From an uncultured Eubacteriales bacterium (GTDB lineage Bacteria; Bacillota; Clostridia; Oscillospirales; Oscillospiraceae): 64,000 nucleotides of DNA. Position numbers and translations under genes: made by a program. Location: positions 1 to 64,000 of the forward strand of contig CASDSM010000019.1 of NCBI GenBank assembly GCA_949283375.1. Reading direction: 5' to 3'. The notes under the pieces were generated by a model. The model worked only from the letters and a program-made list of their open reading frames with translations. It had not been told where the DNA came from and ran no database searches. Shown in pieces: positions 23,228-31,663 of the stretch. Numbering within the stretch: position 1 is the stretch's first letter; each line of letters starts with the position of its first letter.

Positions 23228-24073
23228 TCAGCCCTTGACTGCGCCGCCGGTGACTCCTTCCACATAGAATTTCTGCATGATGATGAACAGGATCGAGATC
23301 GGAATGCTGATGAGCACGCCGCCGGCGCAGAACTGGCCGAAGTAGGAGTTGATCAGGCTGCGCTCGAGCATGTTGTACAGGCCGATGGCCACCGTCCAGT
23401 CCGCCGAGACGCCCGCGTTGAGGATCATCTTGGCAAAGACGAAGTCCATCCAGGGGGCGAGGAAGGCGTTAATGACGGTGTAGACGATGATGGGCCGGCT
23501 CAGGGGGATGACCACCTGGAAGAAGCACCGCGCCTCGCTCGCCCCGTCGATCTTGGCCGCCTCCAGCAGGCCGCGGGGCACCGTGTCAAAGAAGCCCTTG
23601 GCGATCAGGTAGCCCAGGCCGGAGGACCCGCAGTAGACCAGCAGCAGGCCGAAGTGGCTGTTGGTGAGGCCGAAGGTCCGCAGGACGAAGTAGATGGCGA
23701 TCATGGAGAGGACGCCGGGGAAGAGGTTCACGATGACGGAGAGGTTCTGCAGGCCCCGGCGGCCCTTGAAGCGCATGCAGGAGAAGGCGTAGGCCACCAT
23801 CAGCACAAAGATGGAGGAGATCACGCAGTTGCCGCAGGCGATCATCAGGGTGTTCTTGAACCATGCAGGGAAGTTGGCCACCGTGTCCGGATGGAGCACC
23901 AGGTTGGTATACTGGTGCAGGCTCCACTCGGCGGGGAAGAACTGGGAGGTGTTGCGCCCGTCATAGGCGGAGAAGGAGGTGACCACCAGCCAGAGGATGG
24001 GCACCAGCCAGATCGCCGCCAGAAGGATGAGCGCGATGTGACGCACCGCGATGTCCACATATTTCCGTTTCAT
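23228..24073 (-). CDS. CUT1 sugar ABC permease, MalG/GanQ type
   Basis: 281 residues with six predicted membrane helices. The EAA loop that contacts the ATPase reads EAAKIDGASEARCFFQVVIP. The C-terminus FYVEGVTGGAVKG is typical of MalG/GanQ-type subunits. The start overlaps the preceding permease stop (TAATG), so the two are translationally coupled. No ATPase gene is in the locus; a shared MsmX-type ATPase elsewhere is usual for such importers in Firmicutes. Confidence 0.95.
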   Translation of the reverse strand: MKRKYVDIAVRHIALILLAAIWLVPILWLVVTSFSAYDGRNTSQFFPAEWSLHQYTNLVLHPDTVANFPAWFKNTLMIACGNCVISSIFVLMVAYAFSCMRFKGRRGLQNLSVIVNLFPGVLSMIAIYFVLRTFGLTNSHFGLLLVYCGSSGLGYLIAKGFFDTVPRGLLEAAKIDGASEARCFFQVVIPLSRPIIVYTVINAFLAPWMDFVFAKMILNAGVSADWTVAIGLYNMLERSLINSYFGQFCAGGVLISIPISILFIIMQKFYVEGVTGGAVKG

Positions 24074-25500
24074 TATGCGTACTCGCCCTCCTTCCGATTG
24101 ATGCGGTTGAAGCAGACCAGGGTGAAGACGGCGCAGATGATGAAGATGACGATGCCGATCACCGAGGCCATCTTATAGTTGTAGTTGTCCTGCGTCAGGC
24201 GGAAGAGCCAGGTCACCAGCAGGTCCACCTCCTTGGCCTGGGAGTTGGCCATGGTCTGATTCGTAGTGGTGTAGACGCTCTCGGTGAGCAGGTAGATCAC
24301 GTTGAAGTTGTTGATGTTCTTCACGAAGTCGGTGACCAGGGCGGGACCGGTGACGTTGAGGACGTAGGGCATGGTGATGTGGCGGAAGACCTGCCACTTG
24401 TTCGCCCCGTCGATGGAGGCGCTCTCGATCTGGTCGGTGGGCAGGTTCATCAGCACGCCGGTGGCGATGAGCATCTGGTAGGGCACGCCCACCCAGATGT
24501 TGATGATGAGGATCATCACATGGGCCCAGCCGGGCGAGGAGAGGAAGGGGATGTAGGTGTTGGAGATCACGCCCAGGTCACGCAGCGCGCCGATCACCCC
24601 GATGTTGTTCAGGATGGTGTTGACGATGCCGTTGTCTGCAAAAAAGTTGCGCACCAGCAGCAGGGAGACGAACTGCGGCACCGCGACGGTGACCATAAAC
24701 AGGGCGCGCCAGAGCTTCTTGCCCATCGTGCGCTTGCCGTTGATGAGCAGGGAGAGGAGGATGCCGCCGAAATAGCAGGTCAGGGTGGCGAAGAAGGACC
24801 AGATCAGCGTCCAGATCAGGATGCGCACGAAGGCGTAGCTGAAGCTGACCGTCAGCCCGGAGCCGCCGAAGAGGGAGATGAAGTTGTTCAGCCCCACCCA
24901 GTCAAAGAGGGCGCTCGGCGGCATGTGGTTCTGGTCGTAGTTGGTGAAGGCCACGAAGATCATGATGATCAGCGGCACGATGGTGAAGATCACCACGCCG
25001 GCGACCGGGACGGTGAGCAGGGTGACGTAGAAGCGCTCGTTGATGTAGCCGCGCAGGTCCTCGCGGAAGTTGTTGACATGCTTGCCCAGTTTGGCCTGAC
25101 GCTCGATGCGCCAGACGCACTTGACGTTGAAGATCCAGGCGAAGAAGAAGCCCACCCAGACCACAAGGGAGATCACCGAGCCGAGCAGGATGAGGAAGGA
25201 GTTGTCATAGTCGTTGAACTCATTCTGCATCGTGACGACGTTGAACACGCTCTCCTGCTGCACCGTGCCCAGAGTGGCGAAGTCTGCCAGATACTCCACG
25301 GCGAAGGTGCAGGAGAAGTAGATGACCGCCGCCTGGAAGAGGGTCATGATCAGGGCCTTGATGTACTGCCGGCGTCCGAGATAGCCCGCGCCCATCCAGA
25401 CCAGGGTCAGCTTGGTCCAGAGGTCGCCCTTGACGACCGCCTCGCCGAACTCGGCGAAGAACAGTCCGAAAGAGCGAAAGGCGGATTTTACCTTATCCAT
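24073..25500 (-). CDS. CUT1 sugar ABC permease, MalF/GanP type
   Basis: 475 residues, longer than most CUT1 permeases. The long N-terminal region (two to three helices and a cytoplasmic loop, about 1-165) is as in GanP/MalF-type proteins. The EAA loop (ESASIDGANKWQVFRHITMPYV) is intact. It is preceded by AGGAGG and lies 121 bp after the binding-protein gene, beyond a strong hairpin. It forms the membrane channel with the next gene. The predicted cargo is galacto-oligosaccharides, from the GH53 gene in the same operon. Confidence 0.95.
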   Translation of the reverse strand: MDKVKSAFRSFGLFFAEFGEAVVKGDLWTKLTLVWMGAGYLGRRQYIKALIMTLFQAAVIYFSCTFAVEYLADFATLGTVQQESVFNVVTMQNEFNDYDNSFLILLGSVISLVVWVGFFFAWIFNVKCVWRIERQAKLGKHVNNFREDLRGYINERFYVTLLTVPVAGVVIFTIVPLIIMIFVAFTNYDQNHMPPSALFDWVGLNNFISLFGGSGLTVSFSYAFVRILIWTLIWSFFATLTCYFGGILLSLLINGKRTMGKKLWRALFMVTVAVPQFVSLLLVRNFFADNGIVNTILNNIGVIGALRDLGVISNTYIPFLSSPGWAHVMILIINIWVGVPYQMLIATGVLMNLPTDQIESASIDGANKWQVFRHITMPYVLNVTGPALVTDFVKNINNFNVIYLLTESVYTTTNQTMANSQAKEVDLLVTWLFRLTQDNYNYKMASVIGIVIFIICAVFTLVCFNRINRKEGEYA

Positions 25501-25530
25501 TGCTGCCTCCTTTTCTCTTTACAGTTTGAC

Positions 25531-25569
25531 AAAAAACAGGCCCGTATGCACGGCGGGTGCATACGGGCC
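25531..25569 (-). terminator. strong hairpin and T run between binding protein and permeases
   Basis: A perfect 13-bp stem (GGCCCGTATGCAC at 25539-25551 with its complement at 25557-25569), followed by TGTTTTTTG on the minus strand. It should stop most transcripts after the binding-protein gene, so binding protein is made in excess over permeases. Confidence 0.85.
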
Positions 25570-25621
25570 GTGATCGCTCGTGTTACATGGTCTTCACAGG
25601 ACGATCGGGGGTTGCCTCAGA

Positions 25622-26980
25622 TCAGGCGATGGGAGCGGTGACGCCCTCCACCAGGCTGTCCAGCGCGGCCTGGATCGCGGCGTCATCATCGGCGGAGAGC
25701 TCGCCCTGGGCGATCATTGCGCCGAAGCTCGCGGTCGGGTCCCAGTAGTTCCCGCCCACGTTCTGGATGGCGCCGTAGGCGTCCTGCGCGGCGGAGGCGG
25801 CGTTGGCCACGTCGGCGGCGACGGTCTCGTCAGCGGAGGCGACCAGGTTGGTCGGGGCGAGCTGACGGGCGCCGAAGCGGGCGATCTGGGCCTGCTCGTT
25901 CGTCAGGTACTCCGCCAGCAGGGTGGCCCAGCCGGCGTTCTGGGAATAGGCGTTCACACCGATCAGCTTGAAGCCGGAGTAGCAGCCCATCTGGACCTGC
26001 TGATCGCCGCAGGTGTAGGTGGGGAGCTTGGTGGCGGCATAGCCGTCGCCGAAGGCGGCCTGGGCAGCGGAGGCGTCCCAGGTGCCGGAGATGACGGCGC
26101 ACAGGCCGCCGGCGGCGATCTGGTTGGAGATGTCGCCGTCCGCGATGGGCATGAAGGCGTCGTTGGAGGCGATGCCGATCATCCCCTTGACCACGTCCAC
26201 GCCGGAGATGCTGGTGGCGGAGGTGCCGTTCCAGTCGATGGCGGTGGAGCCGTCAGCGTTCAGGCCGACGGTGAAGCCGGCGCCCAGGAAGAAGGAGGCG
26301 TTGTACCAGCCGGAGTTGAAGGTCATGCCCACCTGCTTGCCGGCGGCAGCGGCGGCCTCGAGCAGGCCGTCCCAGCTCTGCGCCTGCTCGGCGGAGACGA
26401 CGGAGGAGTCATAGTACAGGAAGTAGTTGTTGCCAGCGCCCATCGGGAAGGCATACATCGTGCCGTCCTTGCTGGCGGCCTCGACGGAGGCCTCGACGTT
26501 GGCGGCCTTGATGTCGTCCAGGCTCTTGCCGGCATAGGCCTCGAGGGCCTGGCTCATGTTCTCGTCGATGGCCTGCAGCGCGCCGGCGTTCACCAGGTCG
26601 GTGAGCTGGTCAGAGGCGAAGGCGTACACGTCAGCGGCCGCCTCGATGTCGGTCAGGACGGTGTCCTTCGCGCTGGACTCGGACTCGGTGCCGATCTGGA
26701 TGTCAAAGTTGGCGTAGTCGGCGTACTGGGCCTTGAAGCCCTCCACCAGCTCAGCCAGCAGGGTCTGGTCCTCCTCAGCGCCCCAGAGACGCAGGGAGAT
26801 GGTGGACTGGTCGCCGGTGGCGGCGTCGCCCGTGTCGCCGGCATCGCCGGTATCGCCGGTATCCGACGTGGTGTCGCCGGAGGTATCCCCGGCGCCGTCA
26901 GCGGACGTGCCGCCGCCGCCGCAGGCGGCCAGCGAGAGCGCCATGACCAGAGCAAGGATCAGTGCGAGCAGCTTTTTCAT
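25622..26980 (-). CDS. sugar-binding lipoprotein of CUT1 importer (GanS-like)
   Basis: 452 residues. A lipoprotein signal ends at Cys20 (MALSLAAC), followed by a Gly/Thr/Asp-rich flexible tether, then a solute-binding protein family 1 fold (RLWGAEEDQTLLAELVEGFKAQY, YAFPMGAGNNYFLYYDSSVV). It captures oligosaccharides on the outer membrane face and hands them to the two permeases downstream. The start has GGAGG. Upstream is the LacI gene and a candidate operator at 27068-27080. The sugar is inferred from GH53, not from the protein itself. Confidence 0.95.
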   Translation of the reverse strand: MKKLLALILALVMALSLAACGGGGTSADGAGDTSGDTTSDTGDTGDAGDTGDAATGDQSTISLRLWGAEEDQTLLAELVEGFKAQYADYANFDIQIGTESESSAKDTVLTDIEAAADVYAFASDQLTDLVNAGALQAIDENMSQALEAYAGKSLDDIKAANVEASVEAASKDGTMYAFPMGAGNNYFLYYDSSVVSAEQAQSWDGLLEAAAAAGKQVGMTFNSGWYNASFFLGAGFTVGLNADGSTAIDWNGTSATSISGVDVVKGMIGIASNDAFMPIADGDISNQIAAGGLCAVISGTWDASAAQAAFGDGYAATKLPTYTCGDQQVQMGCYSGFKLIGVNAYSQNAGWATLLAEYLTNEQAQIARFGARQLAPTNLVASADETVAADVANAASAAQDAYGAIQNVGGNYWDPTASFGAMIAQGELSADDDAAIQAALDSLVEGVTAPIA

Positions 26981-27067
26981 ATTTGCCCCTCCTTATATCG
27001 CCCCTCATTTTGGTTGAACTGTACAAAAATGCGTGCAGGCCGCGACGTTTTTCCCGCCGCAGCCTGC

Positions 27068-27080
27068 GCAACTTAGTTGC
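27068..27080. promoter_or_regulatory. candidate LacI-family operator
   Basis: A perfect 13-bp inverted repeat (GCAACT-T-AGTTGC) between the regulator gene and the binding-protein gene. LacI-family operators are short palindromes often built on GCAA/TTGC arms, which fits. Confidence 0.5.
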
Positions 27081-27103
27081 AATGCCAATTGATACAGGAA
27101 CCG

Positions 27104-28072
27104 TTACTTCGTCGAATCGCGCAGCACGAGCTGATAGCCCCGGTGGAGCATCGAGGCGGTCTTTTTCCCGGCCAGCCGGTCGAGGAGCATCCGGCAGCCG
27201 GCCGCGCCGAGGGCCTCGGTGTTAAACTGCGCCGCCGTCACCGAGACAGGGCAGAAGGCGAGCTGCTCGCTGTCAAAGAGGCAGGCCACGCGCAGGTCCT
27301 CCGGGACGCGGACGCCGCGCTGCGTCAGGCGGCGCATGGCAAAGAGGGTGAGGGTGTCGTCCCCGCACAGCAGGGCGTCCGGCCGCAGCTCGATCAGACG
27401 GCTGATGGCATCCTCCCGCTGCTCCGGCGTGACCAGTTCAGTCAGCAGCAGGTCGGGGTCCGGCTCCACACCGCGCTCGGCCAGCGCGCGCAGATAGCCG
27501 GACATCCGGTCGGCATTCACCGGATAGGCCAGGCGGCCGGCAAAGAGGGCGATCCGCCGAAAGCCGGAACGCAGGAGCACGCTGGTCAGCTCGCGGGCGG
27601 CGCCGAGGTTGTCGTTGTCCACCTGATAGATGCCGGCCCCGTCCACCCGGCCGATGGAGACGAAGGGGACGTCATGGCGTCGTACCAGCTCCAGGCAGGG
27701 GTCGGCGGCGCTGGTGCGGGTGAGGATGACCCCGTCCGTCTTGTGCGTGCCGAGCTGGCGCTCGAGCGCCTCCGGGCTGCTCTCGTCGGCGTAGCAGAGC
27801 AGCACGTCATAGCCGCGCAGCTGGGCCACGCGGCAGACGCCCCCCATGCACCGGCGCAGGAAGGGCAGATCGAGCCGGACAAACTCCGGCGGGATGACCA
27901 GGCTGATATTGTGCGTCTGCCGGGGCAGGCCGTAGCCCGCCCTGGAGGCGTACTCCGCCACCCGCGCGCGCGTGGCCGGGCTGATGCGCCCCTTCCCGGA
28001 CAGAGCGCGGGAGACGGTGGTCTTGGACAGGCCCAGTTCGCGGGCGATATCGTCAATGGTGAGTTTGTCCAT
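27104..28072 (-). CDS. LacI-family transcriptional regulator of the galactan locus
   Basis: 322 residues. The N-terminal helix-turn-helix (LTIDDIARELGLSKTTVSRALSGKGRIS) and hinge (RARVAEYASRAGYG) are typical, followed by a periplasmic-binding-protein-like sensor domain. It is encoded just upstream of, and in the same direction as, the importer genes, with 123 bp between. It probably represses or activates them in response to a galacto-oligosaccharide. It is preceded by a near-consensus promoter. A hairpin with a TTTTT run (about 27029-27066) follows the stop and may end part of the transcripts. Confidence 0.93.
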   Translation of the reverse strand: MDKLTIDDIARELGLSKTTVSRALSGKGRISPATRARVAEYASRAGYGLPRQTHNISLVIPPEFVRLDLPFLRRCMGGVCRVAQLRGYDVLLCYADESSPEALERQLGTHKTDGVILTRTSAADPCLELVRRHDVPFVSIGRVDGAGIYQVDNDNLGAARELTSVLLRSGFRRIALFAGRLAYPVNADRMSGYLRALAERGVEPDPDLLLTELVTPEQREDAISRLIELRPDALLCGDDTLTLFAMRRLTQRGVRVPEDLRVACLFDSEQLAFCPVSVTAAQFNTEALGAAGCRMLLDRLAGKKTASMLHRGYQLVLRDSTK

Positions 28073-28144
28073 CGCTGTACAGCTCCTGTCTTTGCGCAGT
28101 TTTGGAACCCCGGCGTGTCGCCCGAAACGGTTCGTCCTGCCTCA

Positions 28145-28174
28145 ATTGTATGCTCTCCGGCAGGAGGTTGTCAA
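28145..28174 (-). promoter_or_regulatory. promoter of the LacI regulator gene
   Basis: TTGACA at 28174-28169 and TACAAT at 28150-28145 on the minus strand, 18-bp spacer. Confidence 0.75.
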
Positions 28175-28260
28175 GAAAGTGGTTTTCATGCGCGCTCTTT
28201 TTCTCCGCCGCGTTTAGTCTGGCCGCTTCCGGGGTACAATGGCCTCAGGGAGGGATGTCC

Positions 28261-28647
28261 ATGAGAAGAAGAGAGCGTTTTCTGCTCGCCGCGCTGGCGG
28301 CGCTGAGCCTGTACCTGTGCGCCCTCGGCGCAGCCGCGCAGGGGGCGCGGCCGGAGCGCGCCTCGGAGGAGGAGCAGTCCCCCGCCGCCCAGGCCGCCGC
28401 CGCGCCGGAGGCAGAGCCGGAGACGGAGGAGGCAGCGGAGCCGGCGTCCCCGCAGGCCGCCGCGGAGGGCTATGTGCTGCGCGCGGTGGAGGGAGAGATC
28501 TGCCTCTGCCTGGACGGGACGGTGGTGCTGCGCACCGGCGTCGCCGCCGCCACCCTGCCGCGTGAGGACCGCGCGGCGCTGGAGGAGGGGATCGCGGTCC
28601 GCAGCCGGGAGGAGCTCGCCGCCCTGCTGGAGGACCTCAGCTCCTGA
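28261..28647 (+). CDS. secreted small protein with BofC-type C-terminal domain
   Basis: 128 residues from the ATG at 28261 (GGGAGG 7 nt upstream). A hydrophobic segment at about 7-25 is a signal peptide or anchor. An Ala/Glu/Pro-rich linker follows. The last 55 residues (YVLRAVEGEICLCLDGTVVL to the LLEDLSS end) match the pattern of BofC-like C-terminal domains common in Clostridia. In Bacillus, BofC controls SpoIVB during sporulation; whether this shorter protein does is unknown. It stands alone, divergent from the LacI gene. Confidence 0.7.
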   Translation: MRRRERFLLAALAALSLYLCALGAAAQGARPERASEEEQSPAAQAAAAPEAEPETEEAAEPASPQAAAEGYVLRAVEGEICLCLDGTVVLRTGVAAATLPREDRAALEEGIAVRSREELAALLEDLSS

Positions 28648-28704
28648 CCGGCAGGCGAAAGCCGCCTATGCCTCTTTTATAAAAAAAGCAACGGAAAATC
28701 CCCC

Positions 28705-28733
28705 TTGCTTTTTTCCCCTGCGCACGGTACAAT
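28705..28733 (+). promoter_or_regulatory. promoter of the DUF1292 gene
   Basis: TTGCTT at 28705-28710 and TACAAT at 28728-28733, 17-bp spacer. Confidence 0.65.
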
Positions 28734-28766
28734 AGAGGCAGAAAACAGAAAGGCAGGTGAATCCCG

Positions 28767-29075
28767 ATGAGTGAAGAATTCGAGAGCACCTTTATCACCT
28801 TGACAGACGAGGACGGCAACGAGATCGAGCTGGAATACCTGGATACCGTGGAATATAACGGCGCGGTCTACATGTCCTTCTTCCCCACCATCCCGGAGGG
28901 CGAGGAGGAGTCCGCCGTGGAGAACAGCGAGGAGTACGGGCTCATCATCCTCAAGGTCGTCTCGGACAACGGCGAGGAGGAGGAGCTGGTCACCATCGAC
29001 GATGAGGCGGAGCTCAACGCGGTGTACGATCTGTTCATGGAGTCCATGTTTGACGACGAGGAGGAAGAGGAGTAA
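28767..29075 (+). CDS. DUF1292 acidic protein
   Basis: 102 residues, strongly acidic. FITLTDEDGNEIELEYLDTVEYNGAVYMSFF and LIILKVVSDNGEEEELVTIDDEAELNAVYD are typical of the DUF1292 family (YrzB-like). It ends in a Glu-rich tail. In many Firmicutes these proteins sit next to alaS/ruvX-type genes, but here it stands alone before the probable 6S RNA. Function unknown. An AAAGGCAGGTGA ribosome site precedes it. Confidence 0.88.
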   Translation: MSEEFESTFITLTDEDGNEIELEYLDTVEYNGAVYMSFFPTIPEGEEESAVENSEEYGLIILKVVSDNGEEEELVTIDDEAELNAVYDLFMESMFDDEEEEE

Positions 29076-29104
29076 GCCCTTCCCCGTCTCCCTTTGTCAA
29101 AGAG

Positions 29105-29299
29105 ATCCCTGCTCGGTGCGTGATGGCCCATATTTAAACCCACAATTCTCATACGGGATGCTGGAACTCGGCTGGCGGTTTGCAGGCCTCCCCGCGTTCT
29201 GCGCCGGAAGTTGGAAGCAGTAAAGCCAGACGGAGGCGTCCCACCTGCCCTACGGTGCAGGTTTGAACTGGGTCACACGGCCAGAGCGGGGGTCTTTTT
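29105..29299 (+). ncRNA. ssrS: probable 6S RNA
   Basis: About 195 nt fold into one long interrupted hairpin: CCCTGCTC (29107-29114) pairs with GAGCGGGG (29284-29291), TGGCC (29124-29128) with GGCCA (29279-29283), ACCCA...TTC (29138-29148) with GAA.TGGGT (29265-29273), then a GGGATGC/GCGTCCC arm and a small ACCTGC/GCAGGT hairpin on the 3' side. A TTTTT run (29295-29299) follows. The size, closing stem, large bubbles and 3'-side hairpin fit 6S RNA, which binds sigma-A RNA polymerase. I see no clear -10 box just upstream, so it may be processed from the DUF1292 transcript. Another structured RNA is possible. Confidence 0.55.
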
Positions 29300-29382
29300 C
29301 TGTTCATCCCACGCCAACCTGAAATCAAGCTGAAATTTGCGTCGCCGGACGGGAGCTTTTCCCTGTCCGGTCGATTTTTTTC

Positions 29383-29411
29383 TTGCATCTTTTGGTGATA
29401 TCGTATATAAT
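29383..29411 (+). promoter_or_regulatory. promoter of the foldase gene
   Basis: TTGCAT at 29383-29388 and TATAAT at 29406-29411, 17-bp spacer. It predicts a leader of about 130 nt. Confidence 0.75.
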
Positions 29412-29546
29412 GTTCCACGTTTAAGGCGGTTTTCCGGGCGCCCTCTGCGGCCCTTCTCCCGGTCCCCGGCCCGCGCGGCCCGGACCGGCACGGCAGGTTT
29501 TCGGCACCCGTCCGGCGCCGATGTCATACACAGGAGGAAAAACAGC

Positions 29547-31313
29547 ATGAAACACAAAGAGAAGTCCAATCCGCAGGAAGATCTCAGCTCCCTGTCTGTC
29601 CGCCGCCGCCAGGAGGTCCTGGAGCAGCAGGCGCAGCAGAAGAAGGTGCGGCTGTATACCATCATCGCCGCCGTTGTCGTCGCCCTCGTCGCGGCGCTGC
29701 TGATCTGGGATTCCGGCGTCTTCCAGCGCCACGCCCCCGCCTACGAGACCAACGGCACCTCGTTCTCCGTGACCGACGTGGACTACTACTTCTATAACCA
29801 GTACAGCTCTGTCTACAGCTACGCCTCCTATATCGGGCTGGACACCACCGTCAGCCTGAAGGAGCAGGAGTATGCCGACGGGCAGACCTGGTACGACTAT
29901 CTGCTCGAGAGCGCGCTGACCTCGATGGACGAGGCGGGCGCCCTGCTCAGCGCCGCCCGCGCAGAGGGGTACACCATCTCCGAGGATGGTCAGGCCAACA
30001 TCGACGCGGCGATGGACTCGCTCAGCGCCACCGCCGAGTCCTACGGCATCACGGTGGGGACCTACCTCACCTCGATGTACGGCCGGTTCATGACCCCCTC
30101 TGCCTATGAGAAGGCGGTCACCGAGCAGTGCCTCGCTCAGGACTACGCCGCCCATCTCCGGGAGAACTTCGAGATCACCGAAGACGACATGAACGCCTAC
30201 TACAGCGAGAACGCCGCCACGCTGGACAACTTCGAGTACGAGGCCTATCTGGTCACCGTCGACCTCGAGGCCCAGTATGACGACGAGGGCAATCAGCTCG
30301 ACTACGACCCGGACGAGCTGGCCGCGGCCCAGGAAGAGCTGGAGACCCGCGCCGACACCCTCGCTGAGGCCCTCGCCGGAGGCGATGCCGACGAGATCGC
30401 CGCTCTGGTCTCGGAGTACGGCGCCAGCACGCTCAACGGCTTCAGCGGCACCACGCTGGCCTACTACGACTTCGGCGCCTGGCTGGCCGAGGACGGCCGC
30501 ACCGCCGGGGAGACCGGCAAGGTGCCCAACAACTCCACCAACAGCGAGGGGGAGGAATACCTCTACGGCTACTATGTCGTCCGCTTTGACAGCCGCTCTC
30601 TGGACGAGTACTACGGGGCGAACATGTACAACATGCTGATCCAGGCCGACGCCATCACTGAGGACACGGAAGATGGCGACGCCTCCAGCAGCTCCACCAC
30701 CGCCGAAGACGCGGAGGCCGCGGAGACCGCGGAGGATGCCGAGACTGGCGAGACTGCTGAGGATACCGAAGCCACTGAGGATGCCGAGACCGCCGAGGCC
30801 GCTGAGGATACCGGGGCCGCAGACGATGCCGAGGCCGCGGAGGACACCGGGGCTGCCGACGACGCTGAGGCCGAGGAGACCGCTGAGGACACCTCCACCG
30901 GGACCCAGTACGACTGGGACACCGCCCTGGCTGAGATCGAGGCCCTGCGCGACGAGTGGCTCGCCGGCGGCGGCGACGCTGAGAGCTTCCTCACCATGGC
31001 GCAGGAGAACACCGAGGGCTCCACTGTGGAGTACACCAACATCGCCAAGGGCGCCCAGAACACCGAGGTGGACGAGTGGCTCTTCGGCAGCGAGCATGCG
31101 GCGGGCGACTATGAGATCATCCGCGACGAGACCCTGCACGGCTACCGCCTGGTCTACTTTACCGGCTATGACGACCTGTACTACTGGCAGACGATCGCTC
31201 AGTCCGCGATCCAGTCCGAGCGCTACAGCGAGTGGCTCAGTGAGCACAGCAGCGAGGAGGGCGGCGCCCAGACCTTCCTGATGCGCTACGCGGCTCTGGA
31301 CGCCGGGGCGTAA
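29547..31313 (+). CDS. membrane-anchored PrsA/SurA-like foldase with acidic repeat linker
   Basis: 588 residues from the ATG at 29547 (AGGAGG at 29532-29537); the longer frame from 29337 has no site and runs across the promoter. A basic N-terminus is followed by a single helix (LYTIIAAVVVALVAALLIW). The outer part resembles SurA_N/PrsA chaperone-peptidyl-prolyl isomerases (TSFSVTDVDYYFYNQYSSVY, EITEDDMNAYYSENAATLDN). A low-complexity Glu/Ala/Asp/Thr segment (about 375-450) with repeated AEDTGAADDAEA units separates it from the C-terminal domain. The parvulin domain is degenerate, so isomerase activity is doubtful. It probably assists folding of exported proteins. Confidence 0.8.
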   Translation: MKHKEKSNPQEDLSSLSVRRRQEVLEQQAQQKKVRLYTIIAAVVVALVAALLIWDSGVFQRHAPAYETNGTSFSVTDVDYYFYNQYSSVYSYASYIGLDTTVSLKEQEYADGQTWYDYLLESALTSMDEAGALLSAARAEGYTISEDGQANIDAAMDSLSATAESYGITVGTYLTSMYGRFMTPSAYEKAVTEQCLAQDYAAHLRENFEITEDDMNAYYSENAATLDNFEYEAYLVTVDLEAQYDDEGNQLDYDPDELAAAQEELETRADTLAEALAGGDADEIAALVSEYGASTLNGFSGTTLAYYDFGAWLAEDGRTAGETGKVPNNSTNSEGEEYLYGYYVVRFDSRSLDEYYGANMYNMLIQADAITEDTEDGDASSSSTTAEDAEAAETAEDAETGETAEDTEATEDAETAEAAEDTGAADDAEAAEDTGAADDAEAEETAEDTSTGTQYDWDTALAEIEALRDEWLAGGGDAESFLTMAQENTEGSTVEYTNIAKGAQNTEVDEWLFGSEHAAGDYEIIRDETLHGYRLVYFTGYDDLYYWQTIAQSAIQSERYSEWLSEHSSEEGGAQTFLMRYAALDAGA

Positions 31314-31340
31314 GCAGACCTCTCCCCTTTTCGGGTATAA

Positions 31341-31633
31341 TCCATCCCCTTCCACGGCAAACTGCTGTGGAAGGGGATTCAGCGTGTCAGAAAAGGTCTC
31401 ACCGAGTTTGGCCCGCAGGGCCAAATAGAGTGCGATTTATTTTTCGGACGGGCATGTACCGGCCGAAAAATACTGATAGTCCGACGAGTGTGCGGATTTT
31501 TGGAACAAAAATCCGTGCGCGTGGGAGGACTGCAAACTCCAAGCAAATGCTTGCATTTGCTTGGAAGGCTGTCAAAAACACTTTTTTGACAGCCTCCATC
31601 CCCTTCCACAGCAAACTGCTGTGGAAGGGGATT
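31341..31633. repeat. multi-hairpin repeat element bounded by 39-bp direct repeats
   Basis: Two 39-bp copies (31341-31379 and 31595-31633) differ at one base, and each is itself a hairpin (ATCCCCTTCCACAGC with its complement). Between them lie five more perfect or near-perfect hairpins: 31407-31425, 31438-31472, 31493-31515, 31539-31564 (26-bp palindrome) and 31567-31594. No coding sequence is seen. Only the right copy is followed by TTTTT. The 31529-31564 part recurs at 55969-56002. It looks like a small non-autonomous repeat inserted at the foldase terminator. Confidence 0.75.
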
Positions 31634-31663
31634 TTTATCCCCATCGGAGGAAAAACGGGAGGG

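Noticed and set aside
29337-29546. Extended N-terminus of the foldase
   Set aside because: It includes the promoter; the ATG at 29547 follows a perfect AGGAGG site and the usual basic-hydrophobic start.
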